Positions 1 to 8,055 of a DNA stretch of 64,000 bases are shown in pieces (position 1 is the first letter of the stretch; each line of letters opens with the position of its first letter). The notes beneath the pieces are model-generated. The model saw nothing but the letters and a program-made list of their open reading frames with translations, was not told the origin of the DNA and did not search any database. This stretch comes from Micromonospora_G sp044458865. Its GTDB lineage: Bacteria; Actinomycetota; Actinomycetes; Mycobacteriales; Micromonosporaceae. The translations under genes and the position numbers were made by a program. The stretch is from positions 1-64,000 of the forward strand of contig NZ_JBITIH010000007.1 of assembly GCF_044458865.1 (NCBI RefSeq), given 5' to 3'.

Positions 1-63
1 AAAACGCTCGGCTGGGACACCCCAGCCGAGCGCCTCGCTAAGCTCCTAACCGTCACCGACTAA
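1..63 (+). CDS. IS30-family transposase, C-terminal fragment (cut by window edge)
   Basis: Frame 1 reads from the first base to the TAA at 61-63 and encodes about 20 residues, KTLGWDTPAERL followed by AKLLTVTD. The string KTLGW-TPAE is the characteristic C-terminal end of IS30-family transposases (rve/integrase catalytic core). The rest of the gene lies left of the window, so neither the DDE residues nor intactness can be judged. A perfect 12-bp hairpin (5-16 with 21-32, loop ACAC) lies inside these codons. Call rests on a short but distinctive motif. Confidence 0.72.
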   Translation, partial: KTLGWDTPAERLAKLLTVTD

Positions 64-97
64 CCACCGTGTTGCAACGACCCCTGGAATCCGCCCG
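1..97 (+). mobile_element. right end of an IS30-family insertion sequence (partial)
   Basis: The transposase C-terminus ends at 63 and is followed directly by a GTGTTGCAACGACCCC stretch at 69-84, which looks like the terminal inverted repeat of actinobacterial IS30-type elements. The exact outer end is not visible because the left inverted repeat is outside the window; 97 is an estimate. The nearby gene at 256 appears undisturbed. Confidence 0.6.
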
Positions 98-107
98 CTT
101 TCGGTAG

Positions 108-124
108 AGGAAGGGGCCCTTCCT
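108..124. repeat. 17-bp palindrome, likely dispersed intergenic repeat
   Basis: AGGAAGGG, a central G, then CCCTTCCT form a perfect inverted repeat between the IS30 end and the 256 gene. Similar AAGGGGCCCTT palindromes are, from memory, common between genes in Micromonospora-type genomes; no second copy was noticed in this window. It could be a REP-like element or part of a transcription terminator. Confidence 0.45.
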
Positions 125-255
125 AACATTGGCCTTTCCCGGTGCATCGGGCGCCTGTGCCGTACCCGTAACTGCGCGGCAGGAGCAGAGCTGATCACGT
201 AGCGTGATTGTGTGCGTACGAAGTCGGGGGCGTCGCGTCGTGAGCGGGACGATCC

Positions 256-1140
256 GTGACACCGCTTGCGGTCCTGCTCGCGCTCTGCGCCGCCGCTTGC
301 TTCGCCACCGGGGCCGCGCTCCAACAGCGCGCCGCCCGGCGTGAGCCGGTGCACCACACGTTCGACCCCCGGCTGTTCATGCGGCTGCTGCGCCGCCGGA
401 ACTGGCTGTTCGGGAAGATCCCCGACATCACCGGCACCCTGCTGCAGGCGCTCGCGCTGCGGTACGGCCCATTGACGCTGGTCCAGCCGCTGCTGATCAG
501 CGGCATGTTCCTGGCCATCCCGCTGGAGGCGGCTCTCGACCGTCGACGCCCGCACCCCCGCGACGTCATCGCGGTCACCTCCTGTGTGGTCGGGCTCGGG
601 GCCTTCCTCGTCGTCGCGCGACCACGTCCCGGTGTGGCTGAGCCGACCTTGATGGCGTGGCTGGGCGTGGGGCTTGGCAGCGGCCTGGTGGTGGTGGTCT
701 GTCTGGCCCTCGCCCACCGTGCCACCAGTGCTCTGCGCGGGACCCTGCTCGGGGTCGCCACCGGCATCTTCTACGCCGGGGTGGCGGTGCTGCTGAAGGC
801 GTTCACCGGACGCCTCTTCGCGGACCCGTTCGACGCCCTCACCGATTGGCACCTCTACGCCCTGGTCATGGCCGGTCTCGGCGGTGTGATGCTCAATCAG
901 AACGCCTTCCAGAACGGGCCGCTGGCCGCGCCGCTGACCGCGATCACGCTGGTGGACCCGGTCGCCAGCGTGGTGATCGGCGTGACCGCGTTCCACGAGA
1001 CCCTCTCCATCACCGGGCTGCGGTTGCTGGTGGAAGTGCCCGCCATATTGGCCATGGTTTTCGGGATCTGGCTCGCCAGCACCCGCCCCGGTGGTCGAGG
1101 CGGCGATGGGGAGATGCCCGGAGCGCGACCGGGGAAATGA
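256..1140 (+). CDS. DMT-superfamily (EamA-like) integral membrane protein
   Basis: A 294-residue, almost wholly hydrophobic protein with about nine to ten membrane segments, starting with a short helix (MTPLAVLLALCAAACFATGA). The early GAALQQRAARRE and the later NQNAFQNGPLAAPLTAITLVDP resemble the actinobacterial DMT family protein group related to EamA and NIPA-like transporters. It probably sits in the cytoplasmic membrane; substrate is unknown. The GTG at 256 is chosen because the hydrophobic first helix begins there; the ribosome site is weak. It converges on the heat-shock gene and shares a strong hairpin with it. Confidence 0.7.
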   Translation: MTPLAVLLALCAAACFATGAALQQRAARREPVHHTFDPRLFMRLLRRRNWLFGKIPDITGTLLQALALRYGPLTLVQPLLISGMFLAIPLEAALDRRRPHPRDVIAVTSCVVGLGAFLVVARPRPGVAEPTLMAWLGVGLGSGLVVVVCLALAHRATSALRGTLLGVATGIFYAGVAVLLKAFTGRLFADPFDALTDWHLYALVMAGLGGVMLNQNAFQNGPLAAPLTAITLVDPVASVVIGVTAFHETLSITGLRLLVEVPAILAMVFGIWLASTRPGGRGGDGEMPGARPGK

Positions 1141-1151
1141 GGGGAGGGCCG

Positions 1152-1186
1152 GTGGGTCTCGCGGGCGAACCGCCCGCGAGACCCAC
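1152..1186. terminator. bidirectional hairpin between convergent genes
   Basis: A perfect 16-bp stem (1152-1167 with 1171-1186) closes on a 3-base AAC loop, located between the 3-prime ends of the DMT gene (ends 1140) and the minus-strand small heat-shock gene (ends 1226). There is no T-run, as is usual for high-GC actinomycete terminators. Being symmetrical, it can serve both transcripts. Confidence 0.75.
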
Positions 1187-1225
1187 GGGTGTCGTGCCGG
1201 CGGCACGTCACCCGTCCTCTGTCGG

Positions 1226-1687
1226 TCAGGACCTGTCGAGGGCGACGGTGTCGGCGGCGGTGCCCGTCAGGGCCGGACCCGCGGTCGTTCCGATCGGAAT
1301 CCGGCGGGGCTTGGCCTGCTCCGCGACCGGGATCGTCAGCGTGAGCACGCCGTCCTGCCAGGTCGCGGTGATCCGGTCGAGGTCGAGCCCGTCGCCCAGG
1401 GTGATGCGGCGCTCGAACGTGCCGGTGGCCCGCTCCCGGCGTACCCACTGCACGTCGGCGTCGGTGCGGGCACTGCGTTCGGCCCGGATGGTCAGGGCTC
1501 TGCCGTCGACGTTCACGTCGACCGAGCCGGGATCGATCCCGGCGAGGTCGCAGTGCAGCACGAAGTGGTCACCCGACCGGTACAGGTCCATGGGCATCGC
1601 CATCGTCGCGGCGCCGCTGCTGGTCGTGCCGAACACCTGACCGGCCAGACGGTCGAACTCGCGGAATGGATCGAAAGTCAGCACCAC
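1226..1687 (-). CDS. small heat-shock protein, Hsp20/alpha-crystallin family
   Basis: A 153-residue protein opening with VLTFDPFREFDRLAGQVFG and carrying a complete alpha-crystallin domain at about 40-135: PMDLYRSGDHFVLHCDLAG, the GSVDVNVDGRALTIRAER strand pair, and DGVLTLTIPVAE with the C-terminal I-P-I motif (RRIPIG). It acts as an ATP-independent holdase in the cytoplasm. The start is the GTG at 1687: AAGGAGG lies 8 bases upstream, and this site overlaps the more upstream in-frame GTG at 1696, ruling that one out. A CIRCE operator 127 bases upstream indicates HrcA-dependent heat-shock control. Confidence 0.9.
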   Translation of the reverse strand: MVLTFDPFREFDRLAGQVFGTTSSGAATMAMPMDLYRSGDHFVLHCDLAGIDPGSVDVNVDGRALTIRAERSARTDADVQWVRRERATGTFERRITLGDGLDLDRITATWQDGVLTLTIPVAEQAKPRRIPIGTTAGPALTGTAADTVALDRS

Positions 1688-1813
1688 GCCAACCACCTCC
1701 TTGAGACTGCCTGCCGGCGGGTCCGGCAGGTCCTGTGGCGCTCGTTTCCGAGGTCGCGCCTGCCGGGGCGGGGTGGTCTTTCACCGCCCTGGTCAGGTGC
1801 GACACCTCATTTT

Positions 1814-1840
1814 TTAGCACTCTCCACCGGCGAGTGCCAA
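1814..1840 (-). promoter_or_regulatory. CIRCE element (HrcA operator) of the Hsp20 gene
   Basis: TTAGCACTC, nine bases, GAGTGCCAA. This matches the CIRCE consensus TTAGCACTC-N9-GAGTGCTAA at 17 of 18 positions. It lies about 127 bases upstream of the Hsp20 start and faces no other gene for 500 bases, so heat-shock repression by HrcA of the small chaperone is the straightforward reading. No hrcA gene is in the window. Confidence 0.88.
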
Positions 1841-1860
1841 GTGGTTCGGGCAACGGTTTC

Positions 1861-1938
1861 CACCGGGCCACCGGGCCACCGGGCCACCGGCCACCGGGCC
1901 ACCGGCCACCGGGCCACCGGCCACCGGGCCACCGGCCC
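1861..1938. repeat. tandem repeat, CCACCGG(G) units
   Basis: Ten consecutive copies of a 7 to 8-base CCACCGG or CCACCGGG unit, most in an alternating 15-base period. It is followed by a small hairpin, CCCTCC at 1936-1941 pairing with GGAGGG at 1948-1953. It lies just behind the CIRCE element in the space before the glycosyltransferase gene. Open frames through it (Gly-His-Arg-Ala-Thr repeats) are not credible genes. Confidence 0.85.
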
Positions 1939-2234
1939 TCCAAGATTGGAGGGTCGTCACCAGCGGGACGGACGGCGCCCGGAGTGCGCGGCCGTCACCA
2001 ACTCCGGGCGCCCGGTTCCGTGCCGGCTGAGCGGTGGCGGCGGAGGCCTGGGCGGGCGCCGACGACGATTTTCTGCCACCCCGACCCCCGTCACTCGATC
2101 GTGCGAAAGCGCAGCGTGGCACGGGCGGGACGACGGGAGATACGGGGCATTTGAAGGTTTTTCCCGAAGGATCCTCACTACGATCCAGATGACAGCCGGC
2201 ACCCACCGGACACTCGGGACGGGTGCCGCCTTCG

Positions 2235-2274
2235 CTGCGCGAACACCCGAGACGCTGTGCGAACACCGAAGACC
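2235..2274. repeat. pair of 20-bp direct repeats upstream of the GT-C gene
   Basis: Two adjacent 20-base copies (2235-2254 and 2255-2274) agree at 16 positions around a CGAACACC core. They lie 74 bases before the ATG at 2348, a place where an activator or repressor could bind. The rest of the gap from 1954 to 2347 shows no gene or clear promoter to me. Confidence 0.4.
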
Positions 2275-2347
2275 TTGTCCTGGCATCGCTTCAGGGCGGC
2301 ATCGCCATGGCCTTGACCGCCCATCCCTAGGGAAGTCGTGAGTCACG

Positions 2348-3889
2348 ATGACGGATGCGGAAACCGTAGTGATGCCCCGGATCGGGGCCTCGGAGGCGAG
2401 TGTCGAGGACCCCTGGGGAGAGGGTCGGGTCGGGGCGGACGGCCGGTACGGAACAGTGGACCGTGACACCACCGGGTTCGCGTCCGTGGCGCGGATCGCG
2501 TCCTGGCTGGTGCCGGGCGCGGTGATGGGGCTGTTCGGCCTCGCCGGGGTGGCCGGACCCGGACTCTGGGCGGACGAGTTGGTGACCTGGGACCGGGCCA
2601 CGTCGTCCTGGCGGGAGAACTGGCTCCCGAGCCACGGGACAGACGTCGGCAGCGTGCCGTACCACCTGGTCATGCGGGCGTGGGTAGAGGGCTTCGGCAC
2701 CTCGGACCTGGCCCTGCGGGCGCCCTCGCTGCTGGCGATGGCGGCTGCGGCGGCACTCGTCGCGGCACTGGCGACCCGGCTGTTCGGGGCGCGGGTGGGC
2801 TTTCTCGCCGGGGTGATCTTCGCGCTGCTGCCGACCTCGACCCGGTACGCGCAGGAGGCCCGGCCGTACGCGTTCACCCTGCTGGTCGCCGTGCTCGCCA
2901 CCCTGTTCCTGGTGCTGGCGATCGGCCGGCCCCGCCGCTGGCCGCTGGTGGCGTACGGCATGTCGGTGCTGCTGCTCGGTCTCTTCGACGCGGTCGCGCT
3001 GGTGCTGCTCACCGGGCACGGCTGGGCGGTACTCGTGTTCGGGCGTCAGGTGGCCCGGCGGTGGCTGCTGGCGTCGTCGGCCGGTGTGCTGCCGGTGGTC
3101 GCCCTGCTCTGGCTCGGTTCGCGGGTGACCGGGCTGCCGCTGCGGGCATCCGAGGGCGGTGCCCGGCTGCTCGCCGGCGTGCCGAGGGAACTGTTCGGCG
3201 TCACCGCCCTGGGTGCGCTGCTGCTCGGGTTGGCCCTGTTCAGCCTCCCACTGCGCCGCACCGCCGCGATCTACACCGCCTGGGCGGTCGTGCCGTTGCT
3301 CGTGCTGCTGCTGGCCTCGCGCGTCGTGTCGCTGTCGCTGTCGCAGTGCCTGCTCTTCACCCTGCCGGCGTGGGCGACCCTCGGCGCGGTCGCGCTCGGA
3401 CGGACCCGCGCCGTCTGGGGTGTCGCGGTGCTCGCCGCGATCGCGGTGATCGGCCTGCCGGTGCAGGCGGCGGTCCGCGAGCCTGACGGCCACGACCAGA
3501 ACACCCGGCAACTCGCTGCGATCGTCGGGTCCGGAATGCGGTCGGGGGACGGGGTCGTCTACGTCTCGACCGATCCGGACGGCGGCCGGGTCGGCCGAAG
3601 TGCGCTCGACCGGTACCTGCCGACCGACCGTCGCCCCGACGACCTGCTCGCGATCGGATCGGTGAGCGCTTTCGGCGGTGTCCCGGTCGCGGAGTGCGTG
3701 GAGGTCGGTCGGTGCCTTGGCGATACCGGGCGGCTCTGGGTGGTGCGCTTCGGCGAGCTGGTCGATCCGATGCACGCGATCGGTGGCCGCAAGGAGGAAC
3801 TGCTGCGTACGCGGTACGAGGTGGCGCAGATCTGGCGGCCGACGGGGTTCACGTTGGCGCTGCTGGTGGACGAGCGGACGGCGGTCTGA
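2348..3889 (+). CDS. GT-C family membrane glycosyltransferase (GT39/ArnT-like)
   Basis: A 513-residue polytopic protein with about 9 to 11 membrane helices after an N-terminal polar stretch of about 50 residues. It has the GT-C signature set: an acidic motif in the first external loop (GLWADELVTWD, near 75-85) and the TRYAQEARPYAF motif near 170, both typical of lipid-phosphate-sugar-dependent mannosyl/arabinosyl transferases. Such enzymes move sugars from polyprenyl-phosphate donors to extracytoplasmic acceptors. The soluble C-terminal 150 residues (DGVVYVSTDPDGG onwards) lie outside the membrane. It precedes the GT2-GH26 pair on the same strand, but 240 bases of repeats separate them, so co-transcription is uncertain. 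Confidence 0.72.
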   Translation: MTDAETVVMPRIGASEASVEDPWGEGRVGADGRYGTVDRDTTGFASVARIASWLVPGAVMGLFGLAGVAGPGLWADELVTWDRATSSWRENWLPSHGTDVGSVPYHLVMRAWVEGFGTSDLALRAPSLLAMAAAAALVAALATRLFGARVGFLAGVIFALLPTSTRYAQEARPYAFTLLVAVLATLFLVLAIGRPRRWPLVAYGMSVLLLGLFDAVALVLLTGHGWAVLVFGRQVARRWLLASSAGVLPVVALLWLGSRVTGLPLRASEGGARLLAGVPRELFGVTALGALLLGLALFSLPLRRTAAIYTAWAVVPLLVLLLASRVVSLSLSQCLLFTLPAWATLGAVALGRTRAVWGVAVLAAIAVIGLPVQAAVREPDGHDQNTRQLAAIVGSGMRSGDGVVYVSTDPDGGRVGRSALDRYLPTDRRPDDLLAIGSVSAFGGVPVAECVEVGRCLGDTGRLWVVRFGELVDPMHAIGGRKEELLRTRYEVAQIWRPTGFTLALLVDERTAV

Positions 3890-3897
3890 GCGGCCCG

Positions 3898-4016
3898 GCA
3901 GCGAGTGCCGGGCAGCGAGTGCTGGTAACGAGTGCCGGCAGCGAGTGCCGGCAGCGAGTGCCGGCAGCGAGTGCTGGTAACGAGTCAGGGCAGCGAGTGC
4001 CGGTAACGAATCCGGG
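3898..4016. repeat. tandem repeat, 13-14 bp units (GCAGCGAGTGCCG)
   Basis: About nine imperfect copies of GCAGCGAGTGCCG, some with TAACGAGTG in place of GCAGCGAGTG, begin 9 bases after the stop of the GT-C gene. Downstream, 4017-4131 is noticeably more AT-rich (TTTGTTGGTAGTAAGC, AAAGTTTG) and probably holds the promoter for the GT2 gene. The array has no spacers, so it is not CRISPR. Confidence 0.85.
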
Positions 4017-4131
4017 CGGATTGCCGCATTTGTTGGTAGTAAGCAGGTTCGCAAAGTTTGTCAGCATTGCCCGCTTAAGATCTGGCTAGCAGGGTTTGAG
4101 GCGAGCAGGGTTCAGGTTCTTGGGGGAAATC

Positions 4132-6006
4132 GTGAGCGTCGCCGACAAGGCCAGCCCTACCCGTGTCCCACCCGGGCCGCCGGGAGGCGGCAACCGCCGC
4201 CACGGATCGAGGTCGACGAACCAGCGGCGCCCGCCGGACCGACGCCAGCGCAATATCAGCGCCCGGGTGGCGTACGCGGACTGTGGCGCGACCGCCGGGC
4301 CGCTGGTTGCGCCCCGGCGGGAACAGCCGTCGGTCGAGTTGCGGCACGTCGCCTCGCCCGCCGCGCGGCTGGTCTTGACACTGCTCGTCTGTCTCAACGG
4401 CGCCGCCGGACTGCTCTTCGTCGGCTGGCTGCTGCTGCCCGGTCACGTACCCGGCGCTGGGGTGATCGGGATCGGCGGCTGGCAACTGACGCTCGCCCGG
4501 ATCGGTTTCTGTGTCGTCGTCGCGATCGAGCTGATCCGCATCGCGCAGAACGTCGCGGTCTGGGTCTTCGCCTTCAACGCCAAGGATCCGGTCCCGGTCG
4601 ACCCGCCGGTCGGGCTGCGGGTCGCCCTGCTCACCACGATCGTGCCCAGCAAGGAGCCGATCGAGGTCGCCGAGCGGACTCTGCGGCGAATGCGGGAGTT
4701 GGTCTACTGCGGCCCGGTTGACGTCTGGATCCTCGACGAGGGTGACGACCCGGCGGTACGGGCGATGGCGGCGCGGCTCGGCGTACGTCACTTCAGCCGC
4801 AAGGGCAGGCCCGAGTACAACCAGCCCAGCGGCGAGTTCCGCACCCGTACCAAGTCCGGCAACCACAACGCCTGGCGGGCCGAGCACGAGCAGAGGTACG
4901 ACGTGGTGGCGAACGTCGACCCGGACCACGTACCGCTGCCCGGTTTCCTCGAACGGACCCTCGGTTACTTCCGCGACCCGGACGTCGCCTTCGTGGTGAC
5001 CCCGCAGGTGTACGGCAACATGCACCAGAACTGGGTCGCGCACGGCGCCTCCGCGCAGCAGTACCTCTACAACGGCCTGATCGCGCGCGGTGGCAACGGA
5101 CTCGACGCGCCGCTGCTCACCGGCACCGGCCACCTCTATCGCCCCAGTGCCTGGCGGGCCATCGGCGGCTACCAGGACTCGATTATCGAGGACCACCTGA
5201 CCAGCATCCGGATCCACGCCTCGACCAACCCGGAGACCGGGAACCGGTGGAAGGGCGTCTACACCCCCGATGTCGTGGCCATCGGCGAGGGCCCCACCTC
5301 CTGGGCCGACTACATCAACCAGCAGAAACGCTGGGCGGCCGGCATCTGGGAGATCCTGGTCCGCCCGGACCTGCGCGCACCGCGTGAACTGGGGACACGG
5401 CGACGGTGGCAGTACCGACTGCTCCAGTTCTACTACCCGAGCGTCGCGGTGAGCCTGCTGCTCGGCAACTTCGCCACCGCCCTCTACATGTGCACCGGCG
5501 TCACCACGGCCCAGCTCGACACCACCGTCTGGGCCACGCTCTGGGGGTTCACCCTCGTCACCTGGTTCATGGTCTGGCTCTGGCTGCGGCGTTACAACAT
5601 CGCCGCCCACGAACGGGAGGAGATCGGCATGGTCGGGATGGCACTGGCGTTGTTCGTCGGCCCGATCTACGTGGCAGCCGGCTTCTCCGCGCTGCTGCGG
5701 CGCAAGCTCGCCTTCGTGGTCACCGCCAAGGGCAAGCTGCGCACCACCGAGTCGCTCGGCACCTTCCGGCTGCACTTCCTGTGGGCCGGTTTCGCCGCCG
5801 CCATGCTCACCCTGAGCTTCGTGTTCGACCACAGCTATCCGCTGCTGCGGGTGTGGCCGGCGTTGACGCTGGTGGCGGCGTTGGCCCCGCCCGCGATCGC
5901 CATCGTGACCGGACTGCTGGCCCGCCGTGAACTTCGCGACGAACCGGCCGCACCGGCCGCGTACGTCATCCGGAACAGTCGAGGGGACAGGCAATGGCAA
6001 GGCTGA
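4132..6006 (+). CDS. processive family 2 glycosyltransferase (cellulose synthase-like)
   Basis: A 624-residue membrane enzyme. A basic N-terminal 80 residues is followed by two membrane helices (about 85-150), a cytosolic GT-A catalytic domain and four or more C-terminal helices. All processive GT2 motifs are present: the first aspartate (LDEGDD near 202), DPD at 263-265, the catalytic aspartate in IIEDH (D354), and QQKRW (397-401) for the product channel. It should polymerise a beta-linked sugar from a UDP/GDP donor while extruding it. The GTG at 4132 is preferred to the upstream TTG at 4096, since GGGGGAA lies just before it. It overlaps the GH26 gene by 13 bases, so translation is probably coupled. 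The actual polymer is not deducible from sequence. Confidence 0.85.
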   Translation: MSVADKASPTRVPPGPPGGGNRRHGSRSTNQRRPPDRRQRNISARVAYADCGATAGPLVAPRREQPSVELRHVASPAARLVLTLLVCLNGAAGLLFVGWLLLPGHVPGAGVIGIGGWQLTLARIGFCVVVAIELIRIAQNVAVWVFAFNAKDPVPVDPPVGLRVALLTTIVPSKEPIEVAERTLRRMRELVYCGPVDVWILDEGDDPAVRAMAARLGVRHFSRKGRPEYNQPSGEFRTRTKSGNHNAWRAEHEQRYDVVANVDPDHVPLPGFLERTLGYFRDPDVAFVVTPQVYGNMHQNWVAHGASAQQYLYNGLIARGGNGLDAPLLTGTGHLYRPSAWRAIGGYQDSIIEDHLTSIRIHASTNPETGNRWKGVYTPDVVAIGEGPTSWADYINQQKRWAAGIWEILVRPDLRAPRELGTRRRWQYRLLQFYYPSVAVSLLLGNFATALYMCTGVTTAQLDTTVWATLWGFTLVTWFMVWLWLRRYNIAAHEREEIGMVGMALALFVGPIYVAAGFSALLRRKLAFVVTAKGKLRTTESLGTFRLHFLWAGFAAAMLTLSFVFDHSYPLLRVWPALTLVAALAPPAIAIVTGLLARRELRDEPAAPAAYVIRNSRGDRQWQG

Positions 6007-7136
6007 CCGTACCGAGGGTGGCGGTCGCGCTGATCGGCGTGCTGCTGCTGACGTACGCCTTCGTGGTCGCACCCCGGACGGCGCAGCGGTGGGGCGCGGA
6101 CGTCGGCTCCGACGTCGCGGCGACGACCGGTCCGGGCGGCTTGGCGTCGCCGTCGCCTCGGGAGAAGGAACTCTTCCCGCCCGCCGGCAAGGTGTTCGTC
6201 GGCGTGATGACGCACGAGGGCGCCTACGACTTCGGCGCGGTCGACGCCTTCGCCGAGGCCGCCGGTCGGCAGCCGCAGGTGATGCTCTTCAGCGCGGACT
6301 GGGCGGTCGCCCGGTTCGACCGGTCGCTCTTCGACCGGGTCCGGGACCGGGGCATGATGCCGATGCTGGCCTGGGAACCGTGGGACTACCGGATCGACGA
6401 GCGGGCCCGGGAGCAGGACCTGGACCAGCGCGAAATCGACGAGATCCGCTCCGACCAGCCCGACTACCGGCTCTCCCGGATCATTCGCGGTGACCTCGAC
6501 GACTATCTGCTCTCCTGGGCCGAGGGGATCAGGTCTCTCGACTACCCGGTGGCGATCCGGTTCGCCCACGAGATGAACGGCGACTGGTACCCCTGGTCGG
6601 AGGCGGCCAACGGCAACCGTCGCGGCGAGTACGTCAAGGCATGGCGGCACCTGCACGACCTCTTCCGTGCCGCCGGGGCCGAGAACGTGACCTGGGTGTG
6701 GAGCCCGAACGTGCAGTGGGACGACAGCAACCCGCCGCTGGAGACGCTCTACCCGGGCGACGAGTACGTCGACTGGCTCGGGCTCTCCGGCTACTACGGC
6801 ACCGGGTACTTCTCGGACTACCGCTCCTTCGACGAGATCTTCGACGACACCATCGACGAGATGCGTACGTTCAGCGAGCGGCCGTTGGTGATCACCGAGA
6901 CCGCCGCGGCCGACGACAACGGGCGCAAGGTCGAATGGATCGAGGAGACGTTCCAGTTGCTGCCCCGGCACAAGGACATCATCGGGCTGATCTGGTTCGA
7001 GGTGGACAAGGAACTCGACTGGCGGATTGTCAGCTCACGGGCGTCGAGCAGGGCCTTCGCCGAGGGCGTCGCCGCCGCGCGGTACGACGTGCGCTGGTCA
7101 CCGCAGACGGTGCCGCGTACCACGCTCGCCGACTGA
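5994..7136 (+). CDS. membrane-anchored glycoside hydrolase family 26 (beta-mannanase/glucanase type)
   Basis: 380 residues: one N-terminal helix (about 7-25, signal anchor) then a GH26 (beta/alpha)8 barrel at about 65-355. The acid/base glutamate is E193 in FAHEMNGDWYPW and the nucleophile is E302 in LVITETAAA; both contexts are classic GH26. Family members cut beta-1,4-mannan, beta-1,3-xylan or mixed-linkage glucan. The gene starts inside the end of the GT2 gene (13-base overlap), so the hydrolase is probably made together with the synthase and trims, releases or edits the exported polymer, much as BcsZ does for cellulose. That role is inference from context. Confidence 0.83.
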   Translation: MARLTVPRVAVALIGVLLLTYAFVVAPRTAQRWGADVGSDVAATTGPGGLASPSPREKELFPPAGKVFVGVMTHEGAYDFGAVDAFAEAAGRQPQVMLFSADWAVARFDRSLFDRVRDRGMMPMLAWEPWDYRIDERAREQDLDQREIDEIRSDQPDYRLSRIIRGDLDDYLLSWAEGIRSLDYPVAIRFAHEMNGDWYPWSEAANGNRRGEYVKAWRHLHDLFRAAGAENVTWVWSPNVQWDDSNPPLETLYPGDEYVDWLGLSGYYGTGYFSDYRSFDEIFDDTIDEMRTFSERPLVITETAAADDNGRKVEWIEETFQLLPRHKDIIGLIWFEVDKELDWRIVSSRASSRAFAEGVAAARYDVRWSPQTVPRTTLAD

Positions 7137-7218
7137 GCGGCGGCGGGGGACCGGGTCTGACCAGCACCGGAAGGGGTCCCGTCGAACGTCTGTTCGATTC
7201 GTCGCGTACGCTGGCCGG

Positions 7219-7851
7219 GTGGCGCACGGCAGCTACCAGCCTTCGATGCTGGACACGGCACCCATGGCGAGCCTCGGTCGACTCGCCGGGGCGGTCCGTC
7301 GGCACGAGCTGACCCGGGGTGCCTGGGTGGACCACCTTCCCGGCTGGGTGCACGGCTCCGACCTGGTGTTGGGCACCCTGCTCGACGAGGTCGACTGGCG
7401 CGCCGAGCGCCGCCGGATGTACGACGACGAGGTCGACGTGCCGCGCCTGCTGCGCTGGTACGACGGTCACGAGACGCTGCCGCACCCGCTACTGACCGAG
7501 GCGCGCCGTCGACTCGACGCGCACTACGCCCCGGAGTTGGGGGAGCCGTTCGTCACCGCCGGCATGTGTCTCTATCGCACCGGTCGGGACAGCGTGGCCT
7601 GGCACGGCGACACCCATGGTCGTTCCGCCACCGTCGACACGATGGTCGCGATCGTCTCCTTCGGCACTCCGCGCCCCCTGTTGCTCCGCCCCAGGGGTGG
7701 TGGGAACAGCCTGCGTTTCCCGCTTGGTCACGGCGACCTCATCGTGATGGGCGGCTCCTGTCAACGCACCTGGGAGCACGCCATTCCGAAGACGCACCGT
7801 CCGGTCGGCCCCCGGGTCAGCGTGCAGTTCCGCCCGGCCGGCGTCGCCTGA
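7219..7851 (+). CDS. AlkB-family 2-oxoglutarate/Fe(II) dioxygenase
   Basis: A 210-residue soluble protein with the AlkB double-stranded beta-helix. The iron triad is visible as H129 and D131 (WHGDTHG) and H187 (TWEHAIPK); PRVSVQFRP near the C-terminus supplies the arginines that bind 2-oxoglutarate. It should oxidatively demethylate alkylated bases (1-methyladenine, 3-methylcytosine type damage). The start is taken as the GTG at 7219 because the upstream in-frame codons are arginine/proline-rich and show no family similarity. A second alkylation-repair gene, a frameshifted alkC, lies 12 kb downstream. Confidence 0.82.
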   Translation: MAHGSYQPSMLDTAPMASLGRLAGAVRRHELTRGAWVDHLPGWVHGSDLVLGTLLDEVDWRAERRRMYDDEVDVPRLLRWYDGHETLPHPLLTEARRRLDAHYAPELGEPFVTAGMCLYRTGRDSVAWHGDTHGRSATVDTMVAIVSFGTPRPLLLRPRGGGNSLRFPLGHGDLIVMGGSCQRTWEHAIPKTHRPVGPRVSVQFRPAGVA

Positions 7852-8055
7852 GTCGATCGGCGTCGAGCGGCCCGACGCTCCTTGTCCGCTCTGGACATAT
7901 GGCGCGGGCCGCAGCGTATCGACCGTGGTGCGCTGCCGTGCCGACGTGCGATCGAATCTCAAGAATTGCTCAAGATCTTGCGTCATCCACGCAAGTCGAT
8001 CATGCTGGCCGCACTGCTGTCCCTGGTCAACTGTGCCTTCCACCCTGGAGGTCCC

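Noticed and set aside
5..32. Perfect 12-bp hairpin with upstream A-run, like a minus-strand terminator
   Set aside because: It lies within the final codons of the IS30 transposase, and no minus-strand gene to the right would need a terminator there; the symmetry is probably incidental or part of the IS end.
3898..4016. Possible CRISPR array
   Set aside because: Units are directly abutting, short (13-14 bp) and without unique spacers; no cas genes are near.
4132..6006. Cellulose synthase CslA of the CslA-GlxA hyphal-tip system
   Set aside because: No GlxA-type copper oxidase follows; the partner is a GH26 enzyme, so naming it cslA would claim too much.
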